DNA of 64,000 nt from Rhexocercosporidium sp. MPI-PUGE-AT-0058 (Eukaryota > Ascomycota > Leotiomycetes > Helotiales): contig JAGTJL010000029.1 in NCBI GenBank assembly GCA_020746875.1, positions 248,001-312,000 on the forward strand. The letters run 5' to 3'. The first letter of the stretch is position 1. Each line of letters begins with the position of its first letter. The notes beneath the pieces are model-generated. The model saw nothing but the letters and a program-made list of their open reading frames with translations. It searched no databases and had not been told where the DNA came from. The translations under genes were made by a program, and so were the position numbers. Positions 34,794 through 46,820 of this stretch are shown here, one piece after another.

Positions 34794-36390
34794 CGAAGGC
34801 GGGCGGCATTAAAATCCGGCTATTTTCATTGGGCGATAACCGAGCAAATCTCTTAGCATTCCCTTCTAAAGAATTCTCTTCGTTACCCTACCTTTAGACT
34901 TACGAATTTGATTTTCTACTTATCCTTTTAGCTTTATTTTTTAATTATAAGGAAACACGCTTCTTTAACTCAAAAAGTTGCTTTTCTTATTCATTTAAAG
35001 TATATGAATTGCTCTCAAGCAGCGAAAAAAGCCGGCATAGCTCTTTCGACTGCTATTAATATCAAAGCTCGCGCGAGAGCTCTTCGAGTAGAATATGAAG
35101 AGAATAGATTGCCTTTGCCTTCGTTCGAAAAGCAAGTTATAAAAAAGATCAGAAGTGAAGCCAAGCCGAAATCGTCAGTCGAAGAGATTACAGCTTTATT
35201 AAAGACTTATACGCTAAATAAGAAACAGCGATAAAAGCTTTAGCATATCGTTACAAAAAAAAAAAGGTTCTTCGATTACTACCGTCGAACGATTGAGAAA
35301 AAGCTCCGAGAGAGAGGCCTCCGAAGAGCGAAATTAATAAAGAAGCTCTTTCTTACAGATCTCCAGAAGGCACAATAATATAAGATAGCTATATCGAGGA
35401 AAGATTAGGGAATACATGAATAGCGAATAATTATCTTTTCAGACGAAGCTTCGATTATTATCTTTACTAAACGTAATATATAAAATATCTCTCGATTTTT
35501 ACACGAACGATATTATCCCGATTGTATTAAACGATAGTATAATAATTACTCGGAAGCTATATTCTGGGGATATTTTACTTATAATTAAAAAAGCTCTTAT
35601 TATATTTATTACCCCGAAACCTTTAAGCAAAAAGCAGCGAATTAAAGCGCTATTAATCTTTGAAACGAAGAAGAAATCGAAGCAGAATGCCGAAGAGATT
35701 TCGAGGCTTAAGAAGCAGTTAAGGAAATTAAGTGGACTCGAAAAGGTTAACGTTTTCTAATAAAACGAGCAAGTTAAGAGGTTTATTAAAAGTATCATAT
35801 ATATAAGAGAGATAAACGTTCACGTAGAAGAGTCGATAATATTCGATATATTTCTAAAGTTATTAAACCGTTTATAATTCTTTTTTAGTAAGAGCTTATA
35901 GTTTAACGATACAATCCTAATACTTTTGAATCAGATTAACTTCTGTATATTTTTCAATAAGATAACGCTCCTTCTTACGGCTTAAAATAAATTATTCGAC
36001 GACTTGCAAAAGAAGGAATTCCAGTTCTTAAGCACGTAAGTAATTCAGCTGATTAAAACGCTATCGAAGGCGTATGGATGCCGATAAGAATTAAAATAAC
36101 GTAATAATAAAATGCCCCTTATACGATAGAATAGATAGAAAAAGCGTAAAAGCAAGTTTAGACTGATTTTCTATAAGATCGTATTCGAGCATTAGTTGCC
36201 CGACAAGCAGCTATAAATACTTTAATAATTAAATATGAAAATGGAAATGAGTTTTATGAGTAATTCATTAGATTTGTATAAAGATATAGTATTAATTTAA
36301 TATTCCTCTCGTGTTAATTCGTTAAAATTTTAGTGTTCCTGCCCCGCATTCGCTTAGAAAATAGCCGGTTTTTAATGCCGCCCGCCTTCG
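34794..36390 (+). mobile_element. Complete but RIP-killed Tc1/mariner transposon (1.6 kb)
   Basis: Terminal inverted repeats begin CGAAGGCGGGCGGCATT and continue through CCGGCTATTTTC at both ends; TA flanks both sides (34792-34793 and 36391-36392). One plus-strand transposase fills the interior (see its own entry). Element size, TA target, inverted repeats and the DDE enzyme together identify Tc1/mariner. The CpA to TpA pattern shows inactivation by RIP. Confidence 0.93.
35004..36290 (+). pseudogene. Tc1/mariner DDE transposase, RIP-inactivated
   Basis: The N-terminal helix-turn-helix survives as an open frame (35004-35234, with AAKKAGIALSTA). Downstream, with stops and a few frame changes, the catalytic motifs are readable: IIIFSDEAS (first Asp, about 35425), FQ-stop-DNAPSYGLK (second Asp, about 35955) and HVSNSAD-stop-NAIEGVWMP (Glu, about 36060). 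The second Asp and the Glu are 35 positions apart, a DD34E spacing. Most stops are TAA where Gln, Trp or Leu is expected. The residues after 36140 are decayed. It cannot encode an active enzyme. Confidence 0.88.
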
Positions 36391-36392
36391 TA

Positions 36393-37130
36393 CATAATAA
36401 TTAAGAGTTATATTGTAATCGAGTAAATTCGTGCCGTCAAGTGCACAGTAAACAGTAGGGATAAGCAGAACCCAAACTAAGCCGGCGGTAGAAGCAAGAG
36501 GAAGAAGATAATGTATTCCTTAAGCTGCGAAGCCGAATTTTTTAGACGCCGGAACGGAAAAACCCCCTTCCAGAACCAGTCCGACTCATTAGCTTGCCAC
36601 TTGTCTCCGCCGCCTAGAACATCTTTTCCATAGTCTTAGGCAGATTCCCTGCTGATTATGCGCGATATCTACAAGATGGTATCAGCATAAAGATGGCGTC
36701 TTTATCGAACTTAAGGAATGCAGTATGTTCGAGTTGCAGGAGCCTTCTGACCTGAGGACTATCTTTACGACCATTGTTGCTCTTCACCTTTGGCTGCAAA
36801 ATATTGGAGCAAAGTCATGAATACTAATGTATCTTCAAGAAGGATTTTTTTTAGTAAGGCCAGGCAGTATTGGTACCTCTGAAGGTGATGGTCTTTACTG
36901 CCCTCTCTAAATCCAAACGTCGTCATGAAGAGCGAGATTATCATTCCCTTATGTTCCACATAGCGTTTATGTTCCAATGATTCTTGGCACGTTTGACCCT
37001 TTACCTATCTTATGACTTCCCTCACTGTCTGTTCATCATCAGACGCTCGTTGAAGATCTTGTGTCAACCACCCTTTTTAAATTCATACGCAGAGTAGCAC
37101 CATATCTCGTGCACTGCCATTCGAATTCTA
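36393..37130. other. No gene recognised
   Basis: GC-balanced to AT-rich. The minus frame 36977-36765 (SLFMTTFGFREGSKDHHLQR) reads like protein but is isolated and unidentifiable. Confidence 0.35.
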
Positions 37131-37430
37131 CTTCAGTAAAAGCTGGGCTGCTTTTTCAATGCTCTTCACTTGGTCAGGAACAACGGCCCCAATGCCCATC
37201 CGACTTTCGAAATCCATAAGGTAAAGGGTCTCTCTACTGCGTCCTCGGAAATCCTTAAATGGTTGTCTAAAGAGTGCTTACGGTCATTCTACCATCGCAG
37301 ATAACTTTGGGATAGGAGAACGTTGAAGATAGACGCCGAATGCTGTTTGTTGTTGAGAAGGCGGTCCGTCAAGATGTAGTCCGTTGGACCAAAAACGATC
37401 TGAAGCAAGATGATAAATTTCACAGAGATT
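37131..37430 (-). pseudogene. Fragment of an unidentified protein
   Basis: Minus-strand reading: VFGPTDYILTDRLLNNKQHS, then after a frame change SYPKVICDGRMT, then DFRGRSRETLYLMDFESRMG and VPDQVKSIEKAAQLLLK to a stop. The gap between the last two pieces could be a 28-nt GT-AG segment, too short for a real intron, so a disrupted gene is more likely. I do not recognise the family. Confidence 0.35.
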
Positions 37431-37759
37431 AATCCTTAGCAAGTAGATAACGCTCATGGACCTTATACTTTACGCTACTCTGACTATAAAAATTACCAAT
37501 TGATGTATCTATGCCCATATGCCAGCGACGTAATCAGGAACAAATAAACAGTAACCTTTCTATCGATAATTGGGAACTTGAAATTTCAATTAACTTATAT
37601 ATGGTTTACTCTGTTCTTAATCAATATCCCCAATACCTTCGAAATCCCTCCCCTCTCTGGGGGAGATGGCGGGTCGTAGTCCTCATTAGAATCGCCAGGA
37701 TCATATACCGCCGTGGACTAATGTAGTGCCAAAACTTTCGCCCGCGAATAGGAATCGTA

Positions 37760-39110
37760 AGATGGGCTCTCCGCATCCTTCACTCTTATCTTCGTCGCCG
37801 CTTTGATCGTTCTAACTCTCACCTCCTTGTGGTGTAAGCTGGAAATGCTCTTTATTGAGTAGCTAACGAGAGCCGTATTCCGAAGGTTATTAAAGTAGAA
37901 GGAAAGGAACGCCTCTCAAGAACGCGACGGGGATTTTTACAGCATTTATTATCTTTTTTACATATATAAACCTTACGACTTTTAAAACGATAGTAATTAA
38001 TCGGCTCCTCTTTTCTCTCTCGATACCTTAATTACTTCTTATACTTAAGTTTTTATAATTAAATTGCTTTTCGACGAAGTATTACGTCGAAGACAGAGAA
38101 TATTATAAAAGCGAAAAAGGGTAATAATCTATTTGTTAGAGACTAATTCGAAAGATAAAGCGAATAAAGTTATTACAGAAAAAAATAAGAAAAATTATCA
38201 AACTAAATTCTAGCTTATTTATATACTTTTAACGTACTAAGTTAACTTTACAGTTGTTATCTACATAATTTTCATATTTGCTTATTTTTTGTAACGTGGC
38301 TGAGAGTAGAGCTCACACCAGTACGCCATCGGAGTCAAAAGACTACAGTATTCGGCCTTAAGGCAGAATACGCTCTACTTAGTACATATACCAACTAAGA
38401 GAATGGCCCCACGTGATAAACACATGACACTTTTTATTACTTTATATCATATAGAGAAGTGTTGACTAAGCCTCACCGTTAGTTACGAAGCAAGGTCCCT
38501 TGGCCCCGAGGGCCGCCAAGAAAAAGACCTCGTTATTATTATATTCCTTGTCTATCTTCAATAGATAACCTACTAATCGAGGCTTTCTGATAAAGAAAGA
38601 GGTAGTGAATGCAGCCTTATAGGACCAAACAGATCTAGATTTGACGTATAATAAGCAAGGCCATAGATATCTCATTTTGTAAGCTAAGTCTTTATACATT
38701 ACATCTAAAAGCTTCTTAAATAGAAAAGCACTAGAAGAGTAGCCGATTTAGTTATATAATAGAGAAACGTTCTGTAATAATTAAAAGCTTTAAAAGCCTC
38801 ATTTCTAATAAATTCACTTAATTAAATTCTACTAATATTGAACTAGTTTTCATTTCGTTTTTATACATTAAGCTTTAAACTTATTACTTCTTTTCTTCTT
38901 TAATGTAAATTTTAGAAAATTCTTACTTATTAATTTTATATATTCGTATTAATTATGTATAATAATTATTTTTCTAAAGCAAGCGTCACACTCCTCGTTA
39001 CTATACTAGTTTAAGTCAAACTCTTTATGTTTCCTCGTAAATAAAGAAATCACATATTATTCCGTACTTGCCTTAGATTAAAGCTTTCACAAAAATTTAT
39101 TCAAGGTTTC
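37760..39110. repeat. AT-rich RIP blocks around a less altered island
   Basis: 37880-38280 and 38700-39060 are A+T- and TpA-rich without frames. The island at 38284-38700 is closer to normal composition; it contains CACGTGAT (38410-38417) and a 77-codon minus frame (38699-38466) with no recognisable motif. Its boundaries suggest nested remains of repeats. Confidence 0.5.
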
Positions 39111-39147
39111 AGATGTCTTCATCATTTCATTTAAAAATATTCTCATT

Positions 39148-42100
39148 TCAATCCATCCCATTGACAATACCCCATTGTCTTCTCTGTAACTCCACAATAC
39201 CATTAAAACCGTCCACTATCTTCTGCTTCTCACCCTCGTCACGCTCAAGCACCCGCAGCGAATCCACACACGCCTGCATCCTAGCCTCTATAGTCGACAG
39301 ATCCCCATGAAGAGCTTGCAAATGATTGTTCATCTCCTCGCATTCAGAATTAAGTCCCTGCAGCTGTGATGTTAAACCGGCAAAGAATTCCGCGATGCCG
39401 AAAGGCGCTAAGTCTGGTGATATCCCGGCCGCTGATTGAGATATGAATGCTTGGAGCGATGCTTCTTGGCGGCGTTTGCGGTCGTAAGGTCCAGAAACTT
39501 CGGTGTGTTGCTGGGAGAGTTGTGAGATTTCATGGTCAAGAATCTTGACTTCCTCCTGGATGATAGTTTTCTTGTGTCTGATCACGGCCAGAGAGTCTGT
39601 GGCAGCGGTGAGATGTATCTCGGTAATTTTGTGGAACTCCTCCATTTGGGATTGGTACTCTGCGATGAGATCCTTGGATTCCGGCTGGTCATGTGTGCTA
39701 GCATGTACCACAGGGCTTTGCTTCCTTTTGAGTGCTTCTGCTTGCGGGGCATCCTGATATTTCTGGGCACCGGGATTTGATGTTACTGTCTGGGCAATTT
39801 GCGTCTCTGGTAAGATGTTTGTCTCAAGTTGATCATTCTCAGTGGCTGGACCCGTTGGTGGTGTTTGTGTGCTCAAGTCTCCTGTCTCCTTGGTTTGACA
39901 ATTTTCGGAAGCCAAAACTGCCATTGGCTCTGGGGTACTCTCATGCTCGTCCAAAAGATCATCCTCGACTTCTGCCTCATCAGGAGCCGGAACTGGTGAT
40001 AGGACCTGGGTACTCTGGATCCCCAGGACAATCTCCGTTGTTTCATCTGTTTCAGAGACTGGACTTGCCATTGCCTTCTCTGTACTCTGATTTTTCAGTA
40101 AGGCAATCCCCTCAGGTTGACCACTCCCCGTGCCTGGAGCCGTGAGCATCTGGGTACTTTCGTTTTCCAGAGAAGCATCTCTGCCATTTTGGTTCTCCTC
40201 GGAAATTTGTGCTACTTGATCGATCTGCAACTTCTCCGCCAGTGGTATCCATACAAGCGGCGATGGCGACCTCTCTGGCATAGCAGCCGAATGCGCAATC
40301 GCAGCATCGAAATCCGCCTGGAGGGTTTCTCTTAACTGAATTCTGAAAGTCTGTCTATCGCCGACTTCGATCATGCCTTCATCTCGCCGAACTTGGTCTA
40401 TAAATTCGTCGGGTTTTTCCATGAAGCGACGCAGGAATTGGAGAAGGAAAATTCCACAATCGTGAGAATTCCGTTGCCGAGTGATGTTCCTCGCATGAAG
40501 GAGCTCAATTTGGCCGGGAGAATCATGTGCGGTTTTGGACTTGACGAATTGATGAACGAAAGCTTGAAGGTTCTTGATAATTATGGCGTTTGATTTGTTC
40601 GGGTTTAAGCCAGTATCAAGTGGATCGATGAGAAGGATGGATGGTGTCTTGTCACTAGGCTCTAGGAAACACTTCACATAAGAGATGATAACAAGGCTCC
40701 AGTGATAGTTAGACGTGTTGATTGGAACCACATAATGATCTGCATCAGACAACTGTGGTTTCCGCCTTGGAGTCAGAAGCTCAGGCCGGATCAGTTTTGT
40801 CTGTGTAGCTGCAGCGACATTGTTGTAGAAGAAAGAATTCTCAAGGACAATTGCAGCCTTGTAACTTTGCGGGAGATGAAGTGTTACATTGTATACAGTG
40901 TTGTATGCCGCGTAGTTGATGATCTCGTCATTAAGCCATTCGTCATCGTCGAGAGTTTTGATGTCCTTAAGGAGTATTTGACCCCCTTGCCACATCAAGC
41001 GTGGTTCTTGGTCTTCGTGCCTATTAGAGGAGCTTGATGAGGATGCAATGGAGAAACTTCTGGATCTGGATATGTCATCCTGTTCTGTAACCACCGCCGT
41101 CTCTGGCGCTCGACTCGAGGAGTGCTCAACGGCGTGACTGTTTGTGATCAAGGCTAGATCTCATTAGCATAATTTTGAATACGTGATAATTTGACTTACC
41201 ATCTTCTTGGGGGCGATCAGTTTCTGCCGATGGAACAGAACTGCCCGGGCTGATTAATGAGTGATTGTTGTGGACATCAGACAAGTCTTTGATCGGGCTT
41301 TGATCCTTTCCTAGGGGTTGATGTGGAATTGATTGACTGCCCTTAAAGTCATCAATGTTAAGCAACTTCCTTGGTAAGGAACCATGTGGATGGAGAGAGT
41401 CCAACTGCACAGAACTTGTCCTTTCTGTCTCCCAACTAGAACTTCGATCAACCCCAAAGAATTCCTCGCTATCCCCAGCTTCAGATTCCTGGTGTCCCAG
41501 TTGTGAGGTTGAGCGATTTCGAAAGTCGAATTGAAACGGAGATGAAAATCCAATTGTGTCCTGATATTTCCAACGGTCTAAGTCCTCGAGCGCAAAGTCA
41601 TCCTCTACATCTGGTAACTCTACAGAACATTTCCGTCCAATTTCTGGAGATAACACTGAGGATTCTTGTGCTTCACCAGGAAGCGATTGAGGATCAAACG
41701 TCGATCTCGTAGATCTGCCAGCAGTAGAATGAGTTCGGGTTTTTGGGAACGGACTATCTTCTCGGGTTGGAGGCTGCGTAGGAGTATCGAATCCTCTCTT
41801 GTCGAGGTTGTGCTTGGTAGGAGGAACATGTAAATGATTGTTTGTAATTTTAATATATTTGCTAACCTGTCCAATTGCCCCCCCTTCGACAACCCCCAGG
41901 CCTTTGTCCTTCTTTGTACCGTGGTTCTCGGCGAAGCTGTTGGAGTCGATATTTTGTTGATCGTTGTCATTGTCCGTCACTGAGCTGGATCTCTCTTCAG
42001 GGTCTGAAGGCGCATCTGAATGTACATCTGAATATGCATCTGCATCTGTCTTCGCTCCCCCTCCTACCCCAGAACCAGAATATCCTTGCCCCAATATCTC

Positions 42101-42763
42101 CTCAACATGCTGCCCAACTTGACTCCTAGTGACCATCTGCGAGTTCAAGCCAACGACCGAAAAGACAGCCTTTGACACCAACTCGGCTCTGATGATATCC
42201 GCCGGCACCACCAACCCCACATCCTTCATTGTAGACCTCGAGCCCTCTCCCTTCGCTCTCTTCGCCCTCTCTTCCAAGACAGCTGCGGTCGTCCTAGCAA
42301 AACTATCCTGCTCATAACACTTCGCGATCGCATTGAGATGTTTCACCGCCCTTTGTGATGAGACAATCTTCGGCCCAAACTCCAAGTATAACTCCCAAAT
42401 TGTGATATCCCAGCGCTCGCAGAGTCTACTCGTGGTGATCTGCTTGTGCTTCTGTAGAGTGTTGTAATGCGACCGGTATGCCGCCTCGCACAGGCTCAAG
42501 ATCCAGTCATCGTTTTCAGCGGAATCATGCTCGAGAGCAGAGGAGGTAGCCCAGCGCCGGAATGTCCATGCGGATAGGTTTGGCCTTGTGGCGGAGGTGA
42601 GGACGGCGGTGATCTCTATGGTGTATTGTTTGTGGAGGTATTCCCAGAGTTGACGCGCTTCTTTCTCGTTTGCTTCTTGAATGCTGTTGTAGCGGGCGAG
42701 GAAGACTTGTACTTCTGCGATCAATTGGTCTCGAGCTGAAGAGGAGAGCGACATGGCGCTCAT
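39148..42763 (-). CDS. Large Ulp1-like (C48) cysteine protease, 1189 residues
   Basis: Two exons, 42763-41200 and 41153-39148, joined across a 46-nt GT-AG intron with a CTAAT branch site; the phases agree (G|CC). Residues 1-200 are a helical domain I do not recognise (SLSSSARDQLIAEVQVFLAR, SQRAVKHLNAIAKCYEQD). Residues 200-560 are Ser/Asp/Pro-rich and probably disordered. The C48 peptidase domain spans about 575-770: TLDDDEWLNDEIINYA, NYHWSL (His672), LLIDPLD (Asp698), Gln748 and NSHDCGIFLLQFL (Cys754), so the catalytic set is complete. Residues 800-1010 are disordered and 1010-1180 form a long coiled coil. Known Ulp1/SENP enzymes cleave SUMO or related modifiers; the substrate here is unknown. 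The length, N-terminal domain and C-terminal coiled coil differ from the housekeeping Ulp1. C48 proteases are also carried by some transposons, but I see no ends or transposase here. Confidence 0.9.
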
Positions 42764-44381
42764 CGAAGAAGTGGGAGGATAAAGAGGAGGAGAGGAGGAG
42801 GAGGAGTAGATGTCGAGGGAGAGGGAGAGGAAGAGCTTCGACGAGTAGCGATCATAGGCGGTGGATGGGAGTCGGGAGGAGAGGATGGAGGAAGATGAAG
42901 GAAACGAATAACACGCGAATGTTGAGTTGGAGTTGGAGTTGAAGTTGAAGACGTAGTCAGGGTCTCATAGGAGTCGAGGTTGTTATCGTCGCTGTCGCTG
43001 CCGCTGTTCTAGAGGAGCATTCTCGCTGGCTGTGGTCGTGGTGTTGTTGTTCGCGCCCGTAGAACAACAATTGAATAACATTTTGGGAAAGAACGAATGC
43101 GCAATTAGTAAATCGACCGTCTGCCATCTCATCCGCTCCGCTCTACTCCAATACCTGCCAGCTAGCCACCGAGTGGAATCGCCTTGAAGCAGTAGCATTT
43201 AGGTAGGTAGGTAGGTAGATGAATAGATACATATATGGCATCGCGCGGGAAGTACATGTAAACAAAAAAACAAAAACAAGTCGATGCATGTGATGTCATG
43301 CTGGGCCAGGGGTTGTGGCTGTGGCTGTAGCTGAGGCTGAGGCGCAGTGAGGCTGAAAGCAAAGGCCAGTGTGCACGGGCCATGCGTAATACGAAGATGT
43401 CCGTTTTCTCACACCAAAAGCTTGAACATTTTCGGTTAAAATACGAATACGAGAACATCCGCACGCCCTACCCCACCTCACCTCATCCAAGCACTTGAAC
43501 ATCACTTAAATCCCAGTTATCGCACTGGAATATTATGTATGTGCCGACGATTATGGAGTATTTGTTGAATGCGCATCAGAGTATTTGTTGTTCTAAGCGT
43601 AGAATTTATATGATTGTTTTTCGGTATGAGAGTGGTGCATCGCGAGGATAGATAGGTTGGTACTAAGCGGAGATGTGCGCAAGTGCGCAAAGTACGTGTC
43701 CAGTACCTACGAGGCAAACACAACAAACGAGTAAGTAAGTGTAAGTGAGCATAAACTAGAAAGCAGGTACTTGCATTAAACCAAATCAACAGCTACCTAG
43801 GAAAGTCACGTCGAGTCCAGTCGAGTGCAGTCCAGTGCAGTATAGTGCAACGATGCTCCTGACCTTGAAGGGCCTTGGCGGGGCAGGTTTTTTGCACTTT
43901 TAATCGATTCCCCAAAAAGGGGTCGGCCTGTTGAATTATATAAGCGAATATTCTCACCGACCACAAAGTCAGTATTCGAGGCGTATCGTTTGCTGCAACG
44001 CGTTTTGGAAAAATGAGCATGCGAGTTTTTAAATCCACCAGTTGACGTCACTTTATAGTGAGAGAAAAGCTTGTTGATCTTGGCGACCACCAGTCTCATA
44101 TCTACTTCTAATTTTCTTTTGTGATATTCCGCCAATGCACCTTTCCCCAATATCCCGCTGTCCTCTCTTTGAAGCCGCTTCTCGTCCGCATCTACTGCTG
44201 TATTTGAGTTTTGAAGCCATTCATCAATTCCTTCATACCGGCCACTCGATATCTGAGCCCGAGCCGGTATACCAGCTGGTGGGCCTCCAGCAACGCATGA
44301 AAAACTACCGCCCTTGAAAGTGCTCTAAGTGTGCTTGATTATCATTGGCTTCAACATCATCGTATTAACTAAAACTCCAAG
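42764..44381. other. Intergenic region between protease and receptor genes
   Basis: It serves as the upstream region of the protease gene and the downstream region of the receptor gene. It contains purine-rich tracts at 42770-42900, a (TAGG) microsatellite at 43200-43218, short tandem GAGTCCAGT-like repeats at 43809-43851, and a perfect CRE palindrome TGACGTCA at 44043-44050 about 1.3 kb upstream of the protease start. The open frames here lack motifs. Confidence 0.5.
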
Positions 44382-45969
44382 TCACAATACTCTTTGTACT
44401 CCTGGAACTTTCCCAACCTCCTCTGCCTCTCGCACCCGCACCAAGCTCGCCTCGTCCTCGTCACCATATTTTACCACAAACACCTTGTGAAGCTCGATCC
44501 CGGTATGCTCCGGTTGACTTGGAGGCTTCCCAGTCTCGACCAACGTCTTCGACCGGCTCCTCAATACCCCCGATTTATTTCCGTTCTCTTCACCGTAGTT
44601 CTGGTAACCACTCGTGTTGTGGGATGAGCCACCTAGGACCGGGAACAGTCGCACTAGGACAAGGCGAAGAGATGGCATACATGTGCAGATAATGCCAATA
44701 TTAATCTCGACAGTAGACCATATGGAAACGTCAATCTGGTCAAAGGTGGGATTTGTGGAACTGCCAAGGTTGACAATAAATTGGAGCCGGACGATGCTAA
44801 CAACTGTGATGCTGAGGTGAAGTTAGACATGAGCTTATTAGGACGTTAGAATGTAAGATATACTCACAACGTGCCAACGAAAAACATCATGGCCACACTA
44901 ATCTTCTTCTTCCAATGTAGTTTCAGCCTGCGAATTTGCCATAGGGGGATACCAAGCATCCACACGTCCAATGCAATGCTGATAGCAGCATTCGCCCAGC
45001 CGATGGCGTTAATGTTGAGACTGTATTGAATGCGTTAGCTAAGGCCTCATCCATACGCACCTCGAGTGTATTGGTGACTGCAGGTCGAAACGTACCATGC
45101 TCCCTTATGTTCGCCATCCCAGCCTGTCCAGAAATAGCTGATTGGGTGGCACTGGAAAGTCGCGAGAAACACAAATGCGATACCATATATGGAGTCGAAG
45201 ATCACTGTTGCCCACAACAACTTTCGAGCCTTGCCAGGGAAGATCCTCAGATAAAAGAACAACAGCGTCAACTTCAATAGCGCAACCTGGGCAAAATAGA
45301 GCACCTCCAGAACATAGAAGAAGTAACCGAAACGGGTAATCGTATCGAATGGCAACGTCCAGACATCTTTACCTTCTCCATGTCCGGCTGTGCCCACGAC
45401 ATTCATGCAAGAGGACGGGATCCCGCAAAGGAGCGTGATCAAAATGCACCAGTCGTCTAGGGAGAACTCCATTTTCATGGTGATCTTCGAAGCGATGCGG
45501 AGGATGACGACGATACCGGAGATAACGCCGAGGATGATGGTGACATTGATGAACACTTGGGTTTTGTCGCGTACAGGGACGCCGCAGGCTGTGTTGGTGG
45601 CATTTTTGGTGACTGCATCAAAAGTCAGAGTTTGTATACTGTGGTTGAGCTGAGCTTAGCAGCCTTACATAGGGCCTCCTTGATTGTGCAAGAAGCAACA
45701 ATACAAGCCGATGACTGTTCCTGAATAGACGTGGTTGTGCAGGTGCATTTTGAGTCGTTCGCATGGCAGCTAGAATTCGATATAGCTGCTGCAAGGCATT
45801 TTTGCTACCTACAAGTTAATAATCTAAGCTCGAAAGCGGAGCTCCGGGGAAATATCCATACTGCACATTCCGGCAATGCCGCAAGGTCTCCACTAGAGGT
45901 TGAATTTCTAGCCAGTGTGCATGGAAGAATAACCAACAGGGCCAGCAGGACAAGTGATTGGAATCTCAT
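44382..45969 (-). CDS. CFEM-domain, PTH11-like seven-helix receptor
   Basis: Plasma-membrane receptor of 447 residues, of the fungal-rhodopsin/PTH11 class that senses surface cues through a G protein. Exons: 45969-45862, 45804-45669, 45612-45096, 45020-44868, 44811-44382; all junctions keep phase. Signal peptide 1-20 ([20 protein letters not shown]). The CFEM domain has the pattern LPECAQKCL..CH....CTC...C...CTIKEAL, with a further Cys in ACGVPVRDK. The first helix follows ([18 protein letters not shown]), then SLDDWCIL, the helix pair around [58 protein letters not shown] and [18 protein letters not shown], all typical of this family. The cytoplasmic tail is Ser/Gly/Glu-rich. It lies divergent to the FAD oxidase. 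Confidence 0.95.
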
Positions 45970-46820
45970 TTTTCTTTGCTACACAGCCCTCGCTCGACAG
46001 CCACGCAATAATAAGTCGACCGAAGTTTATATACACAATGGATGAATGGTTGGTGCAATCACAAGACAAAATTCTGTCCTAAGAAGTCCAACTCTTTCAT
46101 TGATGTTTCGGCTGTTGGTTGACGCAGACGGGAATTGGTTGGGTACAACGATTAGGCTAAAACCAACCCCTTTGTTTCAAACCCCGCCTCGCACGGCCTC
46201 ATACCAATCAATGCCTTTTTTCCTCCTCGAACTGGCAGTATTCGAGGAACAAATTGATTGGTGCTGGCCTCTCCCGCGCCGTCTCACTTGTGTTGCGGGT
46301 CATGACAATGCCACCCCTTAAATTGAGGCTTGGGTTTAGCGTGGAACCACCCAGAAAAGTCTAATCTCAACTTAAGGGGAAGCGAGGGCGGGGGATGATA
46401 CTGTGGAAGTATTATAGAACCCCCCAGTGACGCCACCAGCGAATTCATTATCAATAGTACAAATACCACCTCGCACATGCTGTGCACATGCTATGCACAT
46501 GGAGTGCTGACTGTACTGTATTTTTGTTACCAACCAGCTCTGCTCGTCCTTAGACTAACTGAGAAGCTAGAGCCTACCCACCCTCGCGTTCAATCTCCGA
46601 GCTCCATTATGGAAGCCTACCCTCATCTCCGGCGAATGCGAAGTATGACTGAGGAAGAGTCAAGACTCAGCAACATGCTACTTACTATATTACCTGCGCC
46701 ACCAGAAGATGTCGCTGACCTTTTGGCCGCTTGTCCATCACCGCCATCTTCGCCTTCGCCTTCGCCTTCGTCTTACTCATAGACAGATCTGGCTGAAAAA
46801 GTCTCTCTCGCGCAACCAAG
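45970..46820. promoter_or_regulatory. 851-bp bidirectional intergenic region
   Basis: It separates the minus-strand receptor from the plus-strand FAD oxidase and must hold both promoters. G-rich and AGGGG-type motifs occur at 46370-46400. A 58-codon open frame (46608-46782) ends in a (CCTTCG) repeat and stops 39 nt before the oxidase ATG; it is more likely leader sequence or a uORF than a gene. Confidence 0.5.
46026..46033 (-). promoter_or_regulatory. TATA box of the receptor gene
   Basis: TATATAAA on the minus strand lies about 57 bp upstream of the receptor ATG (45969). Confidence 0.55.

Noticed and set aside
37191..37262. 28-nt GT-AG segment joining two protein-like pieces as an intron
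   Set aside because: It is shorter than any fungal intron in this window (minimum 46 nt); a disrupted gene is more likely.
39503..40335. Plus-strand frames of up to 137 codons opposite the C48 protease
   Set aside because: Antisense shadows; the minus-strand protease has complete catalytic motifs.
46608..46782. 58-codon frame upstream of the FAD oxidase as a small protein gene
   Set aside because: It ends in a simple (CCTTCG) repeat and lies 39 nt from the oxidase ATG, so it is more likely leader sequence. No motif supports a protein.
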